A stretch of DNA of 64,000 bases from Paraburkholderia diazotrophica. GTDB taxonomy: Bacteria > Pseudomonadota > Gammaproteobacteria > Burkholderiales > Burkholderiaceae. A program made the position numbers and the translations under genes. How positions within the stretch are numbered: position 1 is the first letter of the stretch; every line of letters begins with the position of its first letter. The stretch spans positions 1 through 64,000 of the forward strand of contig NZ_FNYE01000022.1 of the NCBI RefSeq assembly GCF_900108945.1. Reading direction: 5' to 3'. The notes below the pieces were generated by a model that ran no database searches, was not told the origin of the DNA, and was given only the letters and a program-made list of their open reading frames with translations. Positions 8,519 to 16,312 of the stretch are shown piece by piece.

Positions 8519-9754
8519 TCAAAGTCGCGCACTGGCATGAGGGGTGATGGAGTCCCAGACTAGTGGCACGCGCGTCACACAATTCACCATTCCACCTTCG
8601 AAGCTGATGCGTCCGGCCGGATCGAGCTCGAAATCGGGAATTCGCCGGAACCACTCTTCAAGGAAAATGCGAATCTCGTTCCTGGCCAGAAGCGCCCCTG
8701 CACAGCGATGTGGGCCGTTGCCGAAGGCTGCATGTTGCGACGCATTCGCGCGCGCGAAATCGGCGTGCATCGGGCACTGGAACTTGCGTTCGTCCATGCC
8801 ATGCAACAGTGGGCGGACGTAAACCCGGTCTCCCGCCTTGAAGCGGACACCTTTGTATTCGAAGTCGCGCGTCATCACCCGGCCCGTGCTGGAGGGCGCA
8901 AACATGCGCAACAGTTCCTCCACAGCGTTGCCCATCAGCTCCGGGTGCTCCGCAAGTTGGCGACGATGTGCTGGATTGCGAGCGAGATAGAGCACGGCAA
9001 AGCCCATGGTCGACGCGACGGTGTCGAGCCCGCCAAAGATGACGTTGACCATCATGCCGCGAATTTCGTGCTCGGTGAGTGGTCGTCCGAATACAGTTCC
9101 ATTCACGATCGCACTGATCAGGTCCGCGCCCGGCTCCCTTTGGCGACCGCGAATGATGCCCTCGAGGTAGCCGAACAGCATGCGCTGCGACCACTCGCGA
9201 CGCTCAGGGTCATTTGCACGAACGCTTGCCTCGGTCCACTCAAGCAGATCGTCCAGATCGGTGAGCGGAAGGTTCACGAGTCGCATGAAGATCGTGATTG
9301 GGAACTTCATTGCGAAGTCAGACATGAATTCGCAGCGGCTTTTTTCCTTGAAGCCTTCGATTAGCGAGACGGCTAATTCCCGGATCTCGCCCTCCATGTC
9401 ACGTATAACCTTCGGCGCGAAAAATCGATTGATCAGCGCACGATAGTCTGCGTGCTCGGGAGGGTCAGCCGAGAGGGGCAAGATCTGCATCGTCGTGCTT
9501 GCGGGCAACGTAATCTCGTGCATCGAGAACGGATTATGATTGCGCTGCGCGAATTCGATATCTTCCGCTCGCGTGAGAATCCAGTGACCGCCGTTGTACG
9601 GTGTCCAGACTATGTCTGGACCATCGTGAAGGCGCTTCCACGCGCCAATGATGTCGGTTTCGCCGCCTGGAGGTTTGCTGAAATCCCAGTCTATGACTAG
9701 TTCTTGAGGAACATGGTCGGGTACGGGAACGAGAGGGACAGCGATATGGGACAT
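8519..9754 (-). CDS. Cytochrome P450 (P450cam-like, class I)
   Basis: A 411-residue soluble bacterial P450. The I-helix shows G-G-L-D-T-V-A-S near residue 240, the K-helix has E-E-L-L-R, and the heme-thiolate loop is FGNGPHRCAGALLAR near residue 350. The N-terminal section PYNGGHWILTRAEDI resembles P450cam and other terpenoid hydroxylases. It is expected to hydroxylate a small hydrophobic substrate using electrons from a 2Fe-2S ferredoxin, whose gene lies 39 bp upstream in the same operon. No ferredoxin reductase is in the window, so one must be borrowed. GGAG lies seven bases before the ATG. Substrate: an alicyclic or terpenoid compound is likely but unproven. Confidence 0.92.
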   Translation of the reverse strand: MSHIAVPLVPVPDHVPQELVIDWDFSKPPGGETDIIGAWKRLHDGPDIVWTPYNGGHWILTRAEDIEFAQRNHNPFSMHEITLPASTTMQILPLSADPPEHADYRALINRFFAPKVIRDMEGEIRELAVSLIEGFKEKSRCEFMSDFAMKFPITIFMRLVNLPLTDLDDLLEWTEASVRANDPERREWSQRMLFGYLEGIIRGRQREPGADLISAIVNGTVFGRPLTEHEIRGMMVNVIFGGLDTVASTMGFAVLYLARNPAHRRQLAEHPELMGNAVEELLRMFAPSSTGRVMTRDFEYKGVRFKAGDRVYVRPLLHGMDERKFQCPMHADFARANASQHAAFGNGPHRCAGALLARNEIRIFLEEWFRRIPDFELDPAGRISFEGGMVNCVTRVPLVWDSITPHASARL

Positions 9755-9793
9755 GTGAGTTCTCCACGAACAGGTATTCGCCGACTGCTTTAC

Positions 9794-10114
9794 TCAGGTT
9801 TGCGAAAGGGGCAACCGGACGACTAACCCGTCCAGTTCATTGGTCAACTGAATCTGACAACCGAGCCGGCTGTTGCTATTCGCCTCAATGGCGCCGCTGA
9901 GCATGTCCAGCTCCGCATGCTTCGCGGTCGGAATCCTTGCGGCCCACATTTCGTCGATATAGCAGTGACATGTCGCACAATTACAGTAGCCCCCGCAATC
10001 AGCGAGGATGCCAGGCACCGAGTTGTCGATTGCTGCCTGCATCAACGACTGACCGGCAAGCGCTTCGACGGTATGCTCCGTGTTGTCATGCTCGATGAAA
10101 GTAATTTTTGGCAT
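9794..10114 (-). CDS. 2Fe-2S ferredoxin (putidaredoxin type)
   Basis: A 106-residue adrenodoxin/putidaredoxin-like ferredoxin. Cluster ligands are Cys40, Cys46, Cys49 and Cys86, in the spacing C-x5-C-x2-C-x36-C of putidaredoxin. Extra cysteines at 44 and 51 are unusual. It precedes the P450 gene and is its probable electron donor. The start codon is preceded by AGGA. It is expected to be reduced by an NADH-dependent flavoprotein not encoded here. Confidence 0.9.
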   Translation of the reverse strand: MPKITFIEHDNTEHTVEALAGQSLMQAAIDNSVPGILADCGGYCNCATCHCYIDEMWAARIPTAKHAELDMLSGAIEANSNSRLGCQIQLTNELDGLVVRLPLSQT

Positions 10115-10164
10115 TTCAATATCCTAAGGTTTTACTGCTGCGTGAGCATCGTCGCCGAGGTCGC

Positions 10165-10971
10165 CTAGCTGACCGTGAAGCCGCCGTCAGCAGCGATGAT
10201 TTGGCCGGTAACGTAGCTTGCGGCAGGGCTTGCGAGAAAGAACACACTCTGTGCAACTTCGATCGGGGCCGCCGTCCGTCCCATCGGAATGCGGCCTGCG
10301 CCCATGATCGGACCGCGAATCCTGAACGTAGCGCTGATGTTCTTGCCGCCCTCGCTGGCCATGCCGCCTGGCAGGATCGAATTGACGCGGATTCCATCTG
10401 CCGCAAACTCGCTGGCCAGTGATCGTGTAATGCTGTCCACGCCGGCCTTCGCGGCGTCATAGTGGGCATTGACTCCCCACAACGTGGGTCGAAGTGCACC
10501 AACGGAGGAAATGTTGACGATCGAGCCACCGCCGCCCTTTGACTTCATGCGCGTGATCGCCTCGCGGCAACACAGGAAAGTGCCTCGTAGCGTGACGTCC
10601 TGCATCTGGTCCCATTGCTCGACGGACATTTCAAAAAACTCGGCTTTCGAACGGTGCGCGGCGTTGTTGACCAGAATGTCTACGCCGCCGAATTTTGCAT
10701 CGACAGTTGAGAATAGTGCCTTGACGGAAGCTTCATCCGCCACGTCCACCTTGCAGGGCATTGCGATGCCACCGTTTGCTTCGATATCCGCCGCTGTTAC
10801 GGATGCGGCATCCGGGTTCAGGTCGGCGATCACGACGTTGGCGCCTGCCTCGGCAAGCAGTCGCGCTGTTTCGCGGCCGAGACCTTGCGCAGAGCCGGTA
10901 ACAACGGCAGTCTTTCCGGTGAGATTGAAAATCTGTACGAGGCGTGCGCCGATCTGGATTTCGCTAAACAT
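10165..10971 (-). CDS. SDR family oxidoreductase
   Basis: A classical short-chain dehydrogenase of 268 residues with T-G-S-A-Q-G-L-G near residue 25, N-N-A-A-H, catalytic serine in V-N-I-S-S, and Y-D-A-A-K. It most likely oxidises the alcohol made by the P450 to a ketone, or reduces the reverse, with NAD(P). GGAG lies upstream of the ATG. It sits in the minus-strand operon between the aldo/keto reductase and the ferredoxin. Confidence 0.88.
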   Translation of the reverse strand: MFSEIQIGARLVQIFNLTGKTAVVTGSAQGLGRETARLLAEAGANVVIADLNPDAASVTAADIEANGGIAMPCKVDVADEASVKALFSTVDAKFGGVDILVNNAAHRSKAEFFEMSVEQWDQMQDVTLRGTFLCCREAITRMKSKGGGGSIVNISSVGALRPTLWGVNAHYDAAKAGVDSITRSLASEFAADGIRVNSILPGGMASEGGKNISATFRIRGPIMGAGRIPMGRTAAPIEVAQSVFFLASPAASYVTGQIIAADGGFTVS

Positions 10972-11020
10972 GGAGTGCTCCGTTTGGGTAGTCGATGAAA
11001 GTCATGCTTCCAGGCGCTCA

Positions 11021-12031
11021 TTAATCGTCGTAGTGCCACGGCGAGCCGCCGACCCAGGATTCGCTGTAGTCGCCGATGATATTGTCGATGCGTCGGAATA
11101 CTTCTGGCGTCAGCCGCGGGACGAGGTCAAGCGCCTTGACGTTATCGACGATTTGCTGGGGCGTGGACGCTTCGATGATCAACGTGCTTACGTCAGGATT
11201 TCGCGCGCACCACGCGAGCGCCAACTGTGCTAGCGGGACATCCAGGTCTGCAGCGACAGGGGCGAGCTGTGCAACGATCGAATTTCTGCGCCGATCGGTG
11301 AGGGACTTGCCCATCTCGGGCAGTCCGGCCATGGCTGCGGCTCTAGTGCCGGGAGCTACACCTTCGACGTACTTGCCGCTCAAAATGCCGCCTGCCAGCG
11401 GACTCCAGATCGCGAGCCCAATGCCGGATTCGCGGCTAACGCGTGGATATTCGCTTTCCACCTTACGGCGATTGAGGAGGTTGTATTCCGGTTGTTCGAC
11501 GACGGGTTTATGCAGACTGTGGCGTTCTGCAATGCCGATGGCGGTTTGGATTTCTTGCGCGCTCCATTCCGACGTTCCCCAGTAGAGCGCATAACCCCGC
11601 TCGATCATGTTATGGAACGCCCACACTGTTTCTTCAATGGGTGTGTGCGGATCGGCCCGATGGCAATAGGCGATGTCGACGTAGTCGAGTTGCGAACGTT
11701 TGAGCGACGCTTCGATTGCATGCAACAGATACTTTCGATTCAGCGTGTTCTTTTGGTTCGGGCCTTTTTCCAGACCCCAGAAGAACTTGGTTGATACGAC
11801 ATATCTGATTCGCGACCAGCCAAGCTGCCGCAGCGCCTTCCCCATGACGACTTCGGCGTTGCCGTTCGCGTAGCTCTCTGCGTTATCGAAGTAGATGATT
11901 CCCATATCCATCGCTTGGGCCATCATTTCTCTGACGCACTTTTCGTCCGCGGTGCCCGTACCCCAACTTCCCGCACCCAGCGAAATCGCACCGACCTTGA
12001 GGCCACAGCGACCCAATCGTTTGTAGTTCAT
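11021..12031 (-). CDS. Aldo/keto reductase
   Basis: A 336-residue TIM-barrel NADP(H) oxidoreductase starting MNYKRLGRCGLKVGAISLGA. The catalytic tetrad is visible: Asp and Tyr in F-D-N-A-E-S-Y, Lys in V-V-S-T-K, and His in Y-C-H-R. The family (Kv-beta/YghZ-like) reduces aldehydes and ketones. It is the second gene of the five-gene minus-strand P450 operon, 42 bp from the preceding SDR gene. The ribosome site is weak. Confidence 0.88.
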   Translation of the reverse strand: MNYKRLGRCGLKVGAISLGAGSWGTGTADEKCVREMMAQAMDMGIIYFDNAESYANGNAEVVMGKALRQLGWSRIRYVVSTKFFWGLEKGPNQKNTLNRKYLLHAIEASLKRSQLDYVDIAYCHRADPHTPIEETVWAFHNMIERGYALYWGTSEWSAQEIQTAIGIAERHSLHKPVVEQPEYNLLNRRKVESEYPRVSRESGIGLAIWSPLAGGILSGKYVEGVAPGTRAAAMAGLPEMGKSLTDRRRNSIVAQLAPVAADLDVPLAQLALAWCARNPDVSTLIIEASTPQQIVDNVKALDLVPRLTPEVFRRIDNIIGDYSESWVGGSPWHYDD

Positions 12032-12073
12032 CGGAATCTGCTAATCGGGAAAGATGCTTGTACTCGAGCACTT

Positions 12074-12877
12074 TCAGCTAATAAGAAATCCGCCATCGAT
12101 CGTAATCGACTGACCCGTCATATAGCGGCCCGACGGGCCCGCAAGGTACAGGACCGCTGCAGCGATATCGGCGGGATCTCCCCACCCAAGTGGCAAGCGT
12201 CGCTCTGCATCTGTACCAGGTCCTGTGAGCTTTTCTGTCTTCAGGCGAGCCTGCGTGTCAGGGTGAAACTGAACCTTGCCGGGCACTGCGCCGGGAAGCA
12301 CGCAGTTGATGAGAATCTGGTCAGGGGCATAGTCGAGCGCCGCGGAGCGCACCAACCCCGTTACGCCGGCTCGTGCGGCACCGTAAGCGCCATTCCCATT
12401 GAGGACGGCATGCACGGCTCCCATAGTGGTCACGTTCACGATGCGACCACCCCGGCCTGCGACGAGCATGTGCTTGATCGCTTCTCGCATGCAAAAGAAC
12501 ACAGACTTCAGGTCGATCGACATGACTTCGTCCCAAGCCGCTTCGGAGAAGTCAGTGAGCGGTCCGTTATTGGTCATCGCCGCGCAATTGACCACGATAT
12601 CGGGACCGCCCCAAGTTGCCGTCACCTGCTCGAACAACGCAATGACGGAGGCTTCGCGTTCCACGTTCGCCTCAATCGCGATGGCCTCTCCGCCTGCCGA
12701 AAGGATTCTTTCGACGACAGGTTGCATGTGCGCCACATTGTGATCCGCGATTACGACCTTCGCCCCGGCCTCGGCCAGCACAGGGGCGATATCGATGCTG
12801 GAATTGCGTCCCTTGTCGGTAACGACAGCGACTTTTCCGCTGATACCGAATAGCCGTTCAAGCACGGTCGTGGTCAT
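12074..12877 (-). CDS. SDR-fold protein with degenerate cofactor and catalytic motifs
   Basis: First gene of the P450 operon, 267 residues. Overall it is SDR-like: V-A-V-V-T at the first strand, N-C-A-A-M, and the C-terminal Y-M-T-G-Q-S-I-T-I-D-G-G. Key residues differ. The glycine motif TGxxxGxG reads T-D-K-G-R-N-S-S, the Y-x-x-x-K motif reads Y-G-A-A-R, and the catalytic serine region reads V-N-V-T-T. The DNA supports each of these residues. Either it uses an altered mechanism or it has lost dehydrogenase activity. I chose the ATG at 12877 because AGGAGA lies just before it; a longer in-frame start at 12943 has no such site. Confidence 0.82.
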   Translation of the reverse strand: MTTTVLERLFGISGKVAVVTDKGRNSSIDIAPVLAEAGAKVVIADHNVAHMQPVVERILSAGGEAIAIEANVEREASVIALFEQVTATWGGPDIVVNCAAMTNNGPLTDFSEAAWDEVMSIDLKSVFFCMREAIKHMLVAGRGGRIVNVTTMGAVHAVLNGNGAYGAARAGVTGLVRSAALDYAPDQILINCVLPGAVPGKVQFHPDTQARLKTEKLTGPGTDAERRLPLGWGDPADIAAAVLYLAGPSGRYMTGQSITIDGGFLIS

Positions 12878-13188
12878 CGGGTTGTCTCCTAAGGGGATTG
12901 CATGTAAGGCCTTTTTACGAATTCTAGCGACAACGTTCGGCACACAATGGTTACCTCAAGGAACAATTAGAGTGACTTCTTTTCACTAATTTCGAGGAAG
13001 ACTGGCAGGGTTTGAGGCACGCGACGATTACGGAGCCAGCAACCGGGTCGAAAGTGATTCACAAAAACACGCACGTCGTTCTAAAGCCAAAACGCTGGTG
13101 CCAGCCGGGATTTCCCTTGTTGCGAGCGTCTGGACGTACCGCGCAACATGCGCGTGAATTCACATGCACTTCTCAGGAGCGCGTCAAC
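12878..13188. other. Divergent intergenic region between the P450 operon and the phosphotransferase gene
   Basis: A 311-bp gap. The part next to the SDR holds the conserved promoter block annotated at 12921-12990. The part from 13000 to 13188 is open in the frame of the phosphotransferase but has no conserved protein sequence, and the better ribosome site (AGGAG at 13175-13179) is just before 13189. I see no other structure. Confidence 0.6.
12921..12990 (-). promoter_or_regulatory. Shared LysR-type promoter block, copy A (drives the P450 operon)
   Basis: On the minus strand this 70-bp block starts ATTAGTGAAAAGAAGTCACT and ends with the -10-like hexamer TAGAAT at 12926-12921. It aligns without gaps to 23548-23617, with 50 of 70 bases identical by my count and 27 of the first 31. 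It contains an imperfect dyad of ATTAG and CTAAT ends. A weak -35 (CATTGT) lies 17 bp before TAGAAT, as expected of an activator-dependent promoter. It points to the SDR-AKR-SDR-ferredoxin-P450 operon. The likely regulator is the LysR encoded at 22562-23542, whose start codon touches copy B. Confidence 0.78.
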
Positions 13189-14331
13189 ATGACTGTTGCG
13201 AACAATAGTCGGGCATTCGTTGAGTCGAACGGATCAAACGCAGATGTCGGAAGGCTGCCATTGCGCGTCGAGGAAATCACGCCGTCGTGGCTGACGTCGG
13301 CGCTCGCGCGCGGTCATGAGGGTGTGGCGGTCGAATCACTCGCCATGGGCGATGTGATGCACGGAACCGCTACCAAAGTCAGGGTGTATCCTGCCTACAA
13401 CGCAAGAGGGCGCGAGCTTGGCTTGCCGGAGTCGTTGATCGTGAAGGGCGGTTTCGTTCCCGAATATCGGAATCTGAACGCCTACATATACGAATACGAG
13501 GCAAGGTTCTTCAAGGAAGTCCATCCTCTCTTGCACGCGAATGTTCCGGCCAGCTTCTACGCAGAGACGGACGGTCGAAGCGGGCAGTCTATCGTGATCC
13601 TCGAAGATCTACGGTCGCGGGACGTTGAATTCTGTCGCGTGCAGAAGCCACTGACATTTGCCCAGGCTGCGGCGAATCTGGACGCGCAAGCACGTTGGCA
13701 TGCTCAGTTCTGGCAATCGCCGGAACTCGATAGCGATGGCGAACTGGCCTGGCTCGCGCCGCAGAATCCGCTCCCCGATGGCGAGTCAGGCACATATCAC
13801 TGGGGCCAGTTACAACCCGATGTTTTCGCGAGTTATACGCAAATGCCGCGCGGGGCTGCCGTTCCGAAGCGGTTTCACGATCGGGACTGGATGGAGCGCG
13901 CGTTGCTCGATCTGCGCGCTTTCGACCGTATCGGGCCGATGACGCTTCTCCATGGCGACGTTCACCTCGGAAATCTGTATTTCGACCGCGATGGCACGCC
14001 TGGCTTTCTCGACTGGCAGTCATATCGACGAGGACCGTGGGCCCATGATGTCACGTATTTCCTGATCTCAGCATTGGACATTGCGGATCGACCAAGATGG
14101 GAGCGACCGTTGCTTGAGCACTATCTCGAACGACTCGCGTTTCACGGCGTGAACAACCCGCCCTCATTTGAAAGCGCGCTCGACGCGTATCGACGGCACA
14201 TCGTCTATGGGCTGTTCTTCTGGCTAGTGAACCCCGTGGAATGGCAGGTGGAAGTCAACAATTGTGCGGTCGCCCCGCGATTCGCGATGGCAGCGCTCGA
14301 TCACGAGATTCATGACATCATGGGTCGATAA
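13189..14331 (+). CDS. Phosphotransferase family protein (aminoglycoside phosphotransferase/ACAD10-like kinase fold)
   Basis: A 380-residue APH-fold protein. The catalytic loop is L-L-H-G-D-V-H-L-G-N-L near residue 255 and the metal-binding segment is G-F-L-D-W-Q. Relatives next to acyl-CoA dehydrogenase genes are thought to phosphorylate hydroxyacyl substrates or small alcohols; here the substrate is unknown. The N-terminal region V-E-E-I-T-P-S-W-L-T matches the family. The start at 13189 is favoured by AGGAG ten bases upstream. An in-frame earlier start at 13012 would add 59 unconserved residues. An AveC-like gene follows about 140 bp later. Confidence 0.8.
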   Translation: MTVANNSRAFVESNGSNADVGRLPLRVEEITPSWLTSALARGHEGVAVESLAMGDVMHGTATKVRVYPAYNARGRELGLPESLIVKGGFVPEYRNLNAYIYEYEARFFKEVHPLLHANVPASFYAETDGRSGQSIVILEDLRSRDVEFCRVQKPLTFAQAAANLDAQARWHAQFWQSPELDSDGELAWLAPQNPLPDGESGTYHWGQLQPDVFASYTQMPRGAAVPKRFHDRDWMERALLDLRAFDRIGPMTLLHGDVHLGNLYFDRDGTPGFLDWQSYRRGPWAHDVTYFLISALDIADRPRWERPLLEHYLERLAFHGVNNPPSFESALDAYRRHIVYGLFFWLVNPVEWQVEVNNCAVAPRFAMAALDHEIHDIMGR

Positions 14332-14424
14332 CCTTCGGGCGTGTTGAATGGCACGGTAAGCGTGCCGCTACCAATGCCGCATTGCGTATGGCGCTTGACG
14401 CGGTCTCCTCATCAAGGTACATTT

Positions 14425-14458
14425 TTGACCGACATTCATAAATATGAATGTCGGTCAA
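14425..14458. promoter_or_regulatory. 15-bp perfect inverted repeat, operator of the aveC-like operon
   Basis: TTGACCGACATTCAT and its exact complement are separated by four bases (AAAT). The left arm includes TTGACC, a plausible -35 element. The repeat ends 16 bp before the start codon at 14475, so a bound repressor would block transcription. Perfect dyads of this size with ATTCAT/ATGAAT cores are typical of TetR-family repressors. Which regulator binds is not shown. A second role as an RNA hairpin is possible. Confidence 0.7.
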
Positions 14459-14474
14459 GAACGAGGAGGCAAGC

Positions 14475-15422
14475 ATGTCGGAGATGGTCGCTCGACGCAG
14501 CACGACCTGGCACAGGGTGTATGCGTGGGCTGCGCTCGGCGCGCTTTTCGCGTTTGCACAAATCTACGCCTACACAGCATGGATTCGTTCGGAGGACTTC
14601 CGCCCCGTCGATTTGGGCGCGGACCCGGTTCCGGAATCCGTGAAGACGACGATCGACCATTACCAGTGGATCAGCGTGCTGATATTGATTCCGGTAGCGA
14701 TCTGGTTCGTCTACGGAATCGTCAAAAGCCGCCGCATCGACGCGGTGCGTCTCATGATGATCGGCTGGCTCTCGGCATACTGGCTCGATCCGTGGCTGGA
14801 CTTCCTGCGTCCGATGTTCACCTATAACGCCTATGCGCTGAATTTCGGCTGCTGGTGCCGTTTCATACCGTTCTGGCAATCGCCGCATGCGCGCATTGCT
14901 GAGCCCATCCTGATCGACGCGCCAAGCTATTTCTACACGTTCACGGGCACGGCAGTAATCGCGCTGTGGGCGATGCGTGCGGTCCGCAAGCGTTGGCCTC
15001 GTGCAGGTAACGTTCGACTCGCACTCGCGGGCTTCGCCGCCATCTGGATGACGATGGGTCTGCTCGACATCGCTGCCAGCCGTTTCATGGGATTCGACGC
15101 GTGGCCGGGCGCGTTTCAGCATGCTTCCTTCTGGGGCGGTCACTACTACCAGTTTCCGGTCTACGAGTTCCTGCTGTTTCCGTCCGCCTTCGTGGCTTCT
15201 GCGTTTCTTCTGATGAGCGTCGACAACAACGGATATACGGCGATCGACCGAGGCGTCGATCGTCTTGAGTGCCATGCAGCGGTTCGCGCGGCGCTGCGCG
15301 TGCTAGCCTTCGTCGCGTTTTGCAATGTACTGAATCTTGCCTACACGACTGCAATGGGTGTGCACGCGGTATATGCCGATCCCTGGCCGGCAGATATGCC
15401 GAGTTGGCTGGCCAATCGATGA
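14475..15422 (+). CDS. Spirocyclase AveC-like integral membrane protein
   Basis: A 315-residue membrane protein with about six to seven hydrophobic segments, for example A-A-L-G-A-L-F-A-F-A near the N-terminus, V-L-I-L-I-P-V-A-I-W and the C-terminal FLLFPSAFVASAFLLM. Conserved polar patches W-L-D-P-W-L-D-F and the cysteine pair in FGCWCRF fit the AveC-like family, named after the spirocyclase/dehydratase of avermectin synthesis. Most relatives are uncharacterised. The ATG at 14475 follows GAGGAGG, better than the ATG at 14448. The crotonase gene overlaps its stop by four bases (ATGA), so the two are translationally coupled. Confidence 0.72.
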   Translation: MSEMVARRSTTWHRVYAWAALGALFAFAQIYAYTAWIRSEDFRPVDLGADPVPESVKTTIDHYQWISVLILIPVAIWFVYGIVKSRRIDAVRLMMIGWLSAYWLDPWLDFLRPMFTYNAYALNFGCWCRFIPFWQSPHARIAEPILIDAPSYFYTFTGTAVIALWAMRAVRKRWPRAGNVRLALAGFAAIWMTMGLLDIAASRFMGFDAWPGAFQHASFWGGHYYQFPVYEFLLFPSAFVASAFLLMSVDNNGYTAIDRGVDRLECHAAVRAALRVLAFVAFCNVLNLAYTTAMGVHAVYADPWPADMPSWLANR

Positions 15423-16294
15423 CGAACGGGAACGCGCGACGCTTCGATAACGTCGAGTATCGTGTAGAAGACGAGGTGGCCATCGTCACGATGAGCCATC
15501 CGCCCGTTAACGGGCTCGGCCTCGGAGTCCGCCGTGGGCTTGTCGCTGCGTTCGAAGCGGCGAGACACGATGTGCAAGTTCGCGCAATCGTGCTCAATGG
15601 CAGTGGTCGTGGCTTCTGCGCAGGCGGTGACATCCGCGAATTCGGGACGGCCGCGGCGGCGACGGCTCCAGCGTTATCGCTGCACGTGCATCCGGTTATC
15701 GAGGCGAGCGAGAAGCCGGTTGTCGCGGCGATCCACGGATTTGCGATCGGTGGGGGACTGGAAACCGCGCTGGTCTGCCACTACCGGCTTGTGGCGGACA
15801 AGGCGCAGATCGGTCTGCCAGAGTGCAAGCTTGGTGTGATCCCTTTGTCCGGGACGCAGCGTTTGCCGCGTGTGCTGGGTCTCGCAAAGTCGATCGAATT
15901 CATTCTCGGTGCGCAAATCGTGCCCGCGAGGACGTTCGTCGGAACAGCGCTATTCGACCGAATCGTCGAGGGCGATGACCAGCAGGTGTTGCGTCTGGCG
16001 ATTGAACTGGCGCGAGAGAAGATCGGGAGCGCAGTGTTGCCATTGATACGCCGGCTGATATTGCCGGATCACGATCCGGTTTCCGTTGTCGCTGAAGCGC
16101 GCACACGCCTCGCCTGTGGCCATGCAATAGAAGGCAAGTGCCTGGATGCCATCGCCGCCGCCGCCGAATCGGCTGATTTCGACGCAGGTCTGGCCGCCGC
16201 GCGTGCGATTTACGATCGACTCGCTTCGTCCGATGAGGTGTCGAGGCAGCGGGATCGCTTTTTCAAATCGCGCAAGGACAGCCCCGCACAATAA
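15419..16294 (+). CDS. Enoyl-CoA hydratase/isomerase, like the N-domain of FadJ-type enzymes
   Basis: A 291-residue crotonase. The oxyanion-hole segments are G-R-G-F-C-A-G-G-D-I and F-A-I-G-G-G-L-E, and both catalytic glutamates are present (G-G-L-E and L-P-E-C). The sequence AQIGLPECKLGVIPLSGTQR resembles the hydratase domain of bifunctional FadB/FadJ proteins. It ends at R-F-F-K-S-R-K-D-S-P, where those enzymes continue into the linker, so this is a stand-alone version. It hydrates 2-enoyl-CoA to 3-hydroxyacyl-CoA. The start is coupled to the aveC-like gene, and it converges with the ligase gene 18 bp downstream. Confidence 0.85.
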   Translation: MTNGNARRFDNVEYRVEDEVAIVTMSHPPVNGLGLGVRRGLVAAFEAARHDVQVRAIVLNGSGRGFCAGGDIREFGTAAAATAPALSLHVHPVIEASEKPVVAAIHGFAIGGGLETALVCHYRLVADKAQIGLPECKLGVIPLSGTQRLPRVLGLAKSIEFILGAQIVPARTFVGTALFDRIVEGDDQQVLRLAIELAREKIGSAVLPLIRRLILPDHDPVSVVAEARTRLACGHAIEGKCLDAIAAAAESADFDAGLAAARAIYDRLASSDEVSRQRDRFFKSRKDSPAQ

Positions 16295-16312
16295 GCGTCG
16301 GCCGAACTGCCG

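Noticed and set aside
11915..12853. A 312-codon plus-strand frame
   Set aside because: It lies opposite the SDR and aldo/keto reductase genes; composition is that of an antisense frame.
13012..13188. N-terminal extension of the phosphotransferase from 13012
   Set aside because: No conserved residues, no ribosome site at 13012, and a good AGGAG site before 13189.
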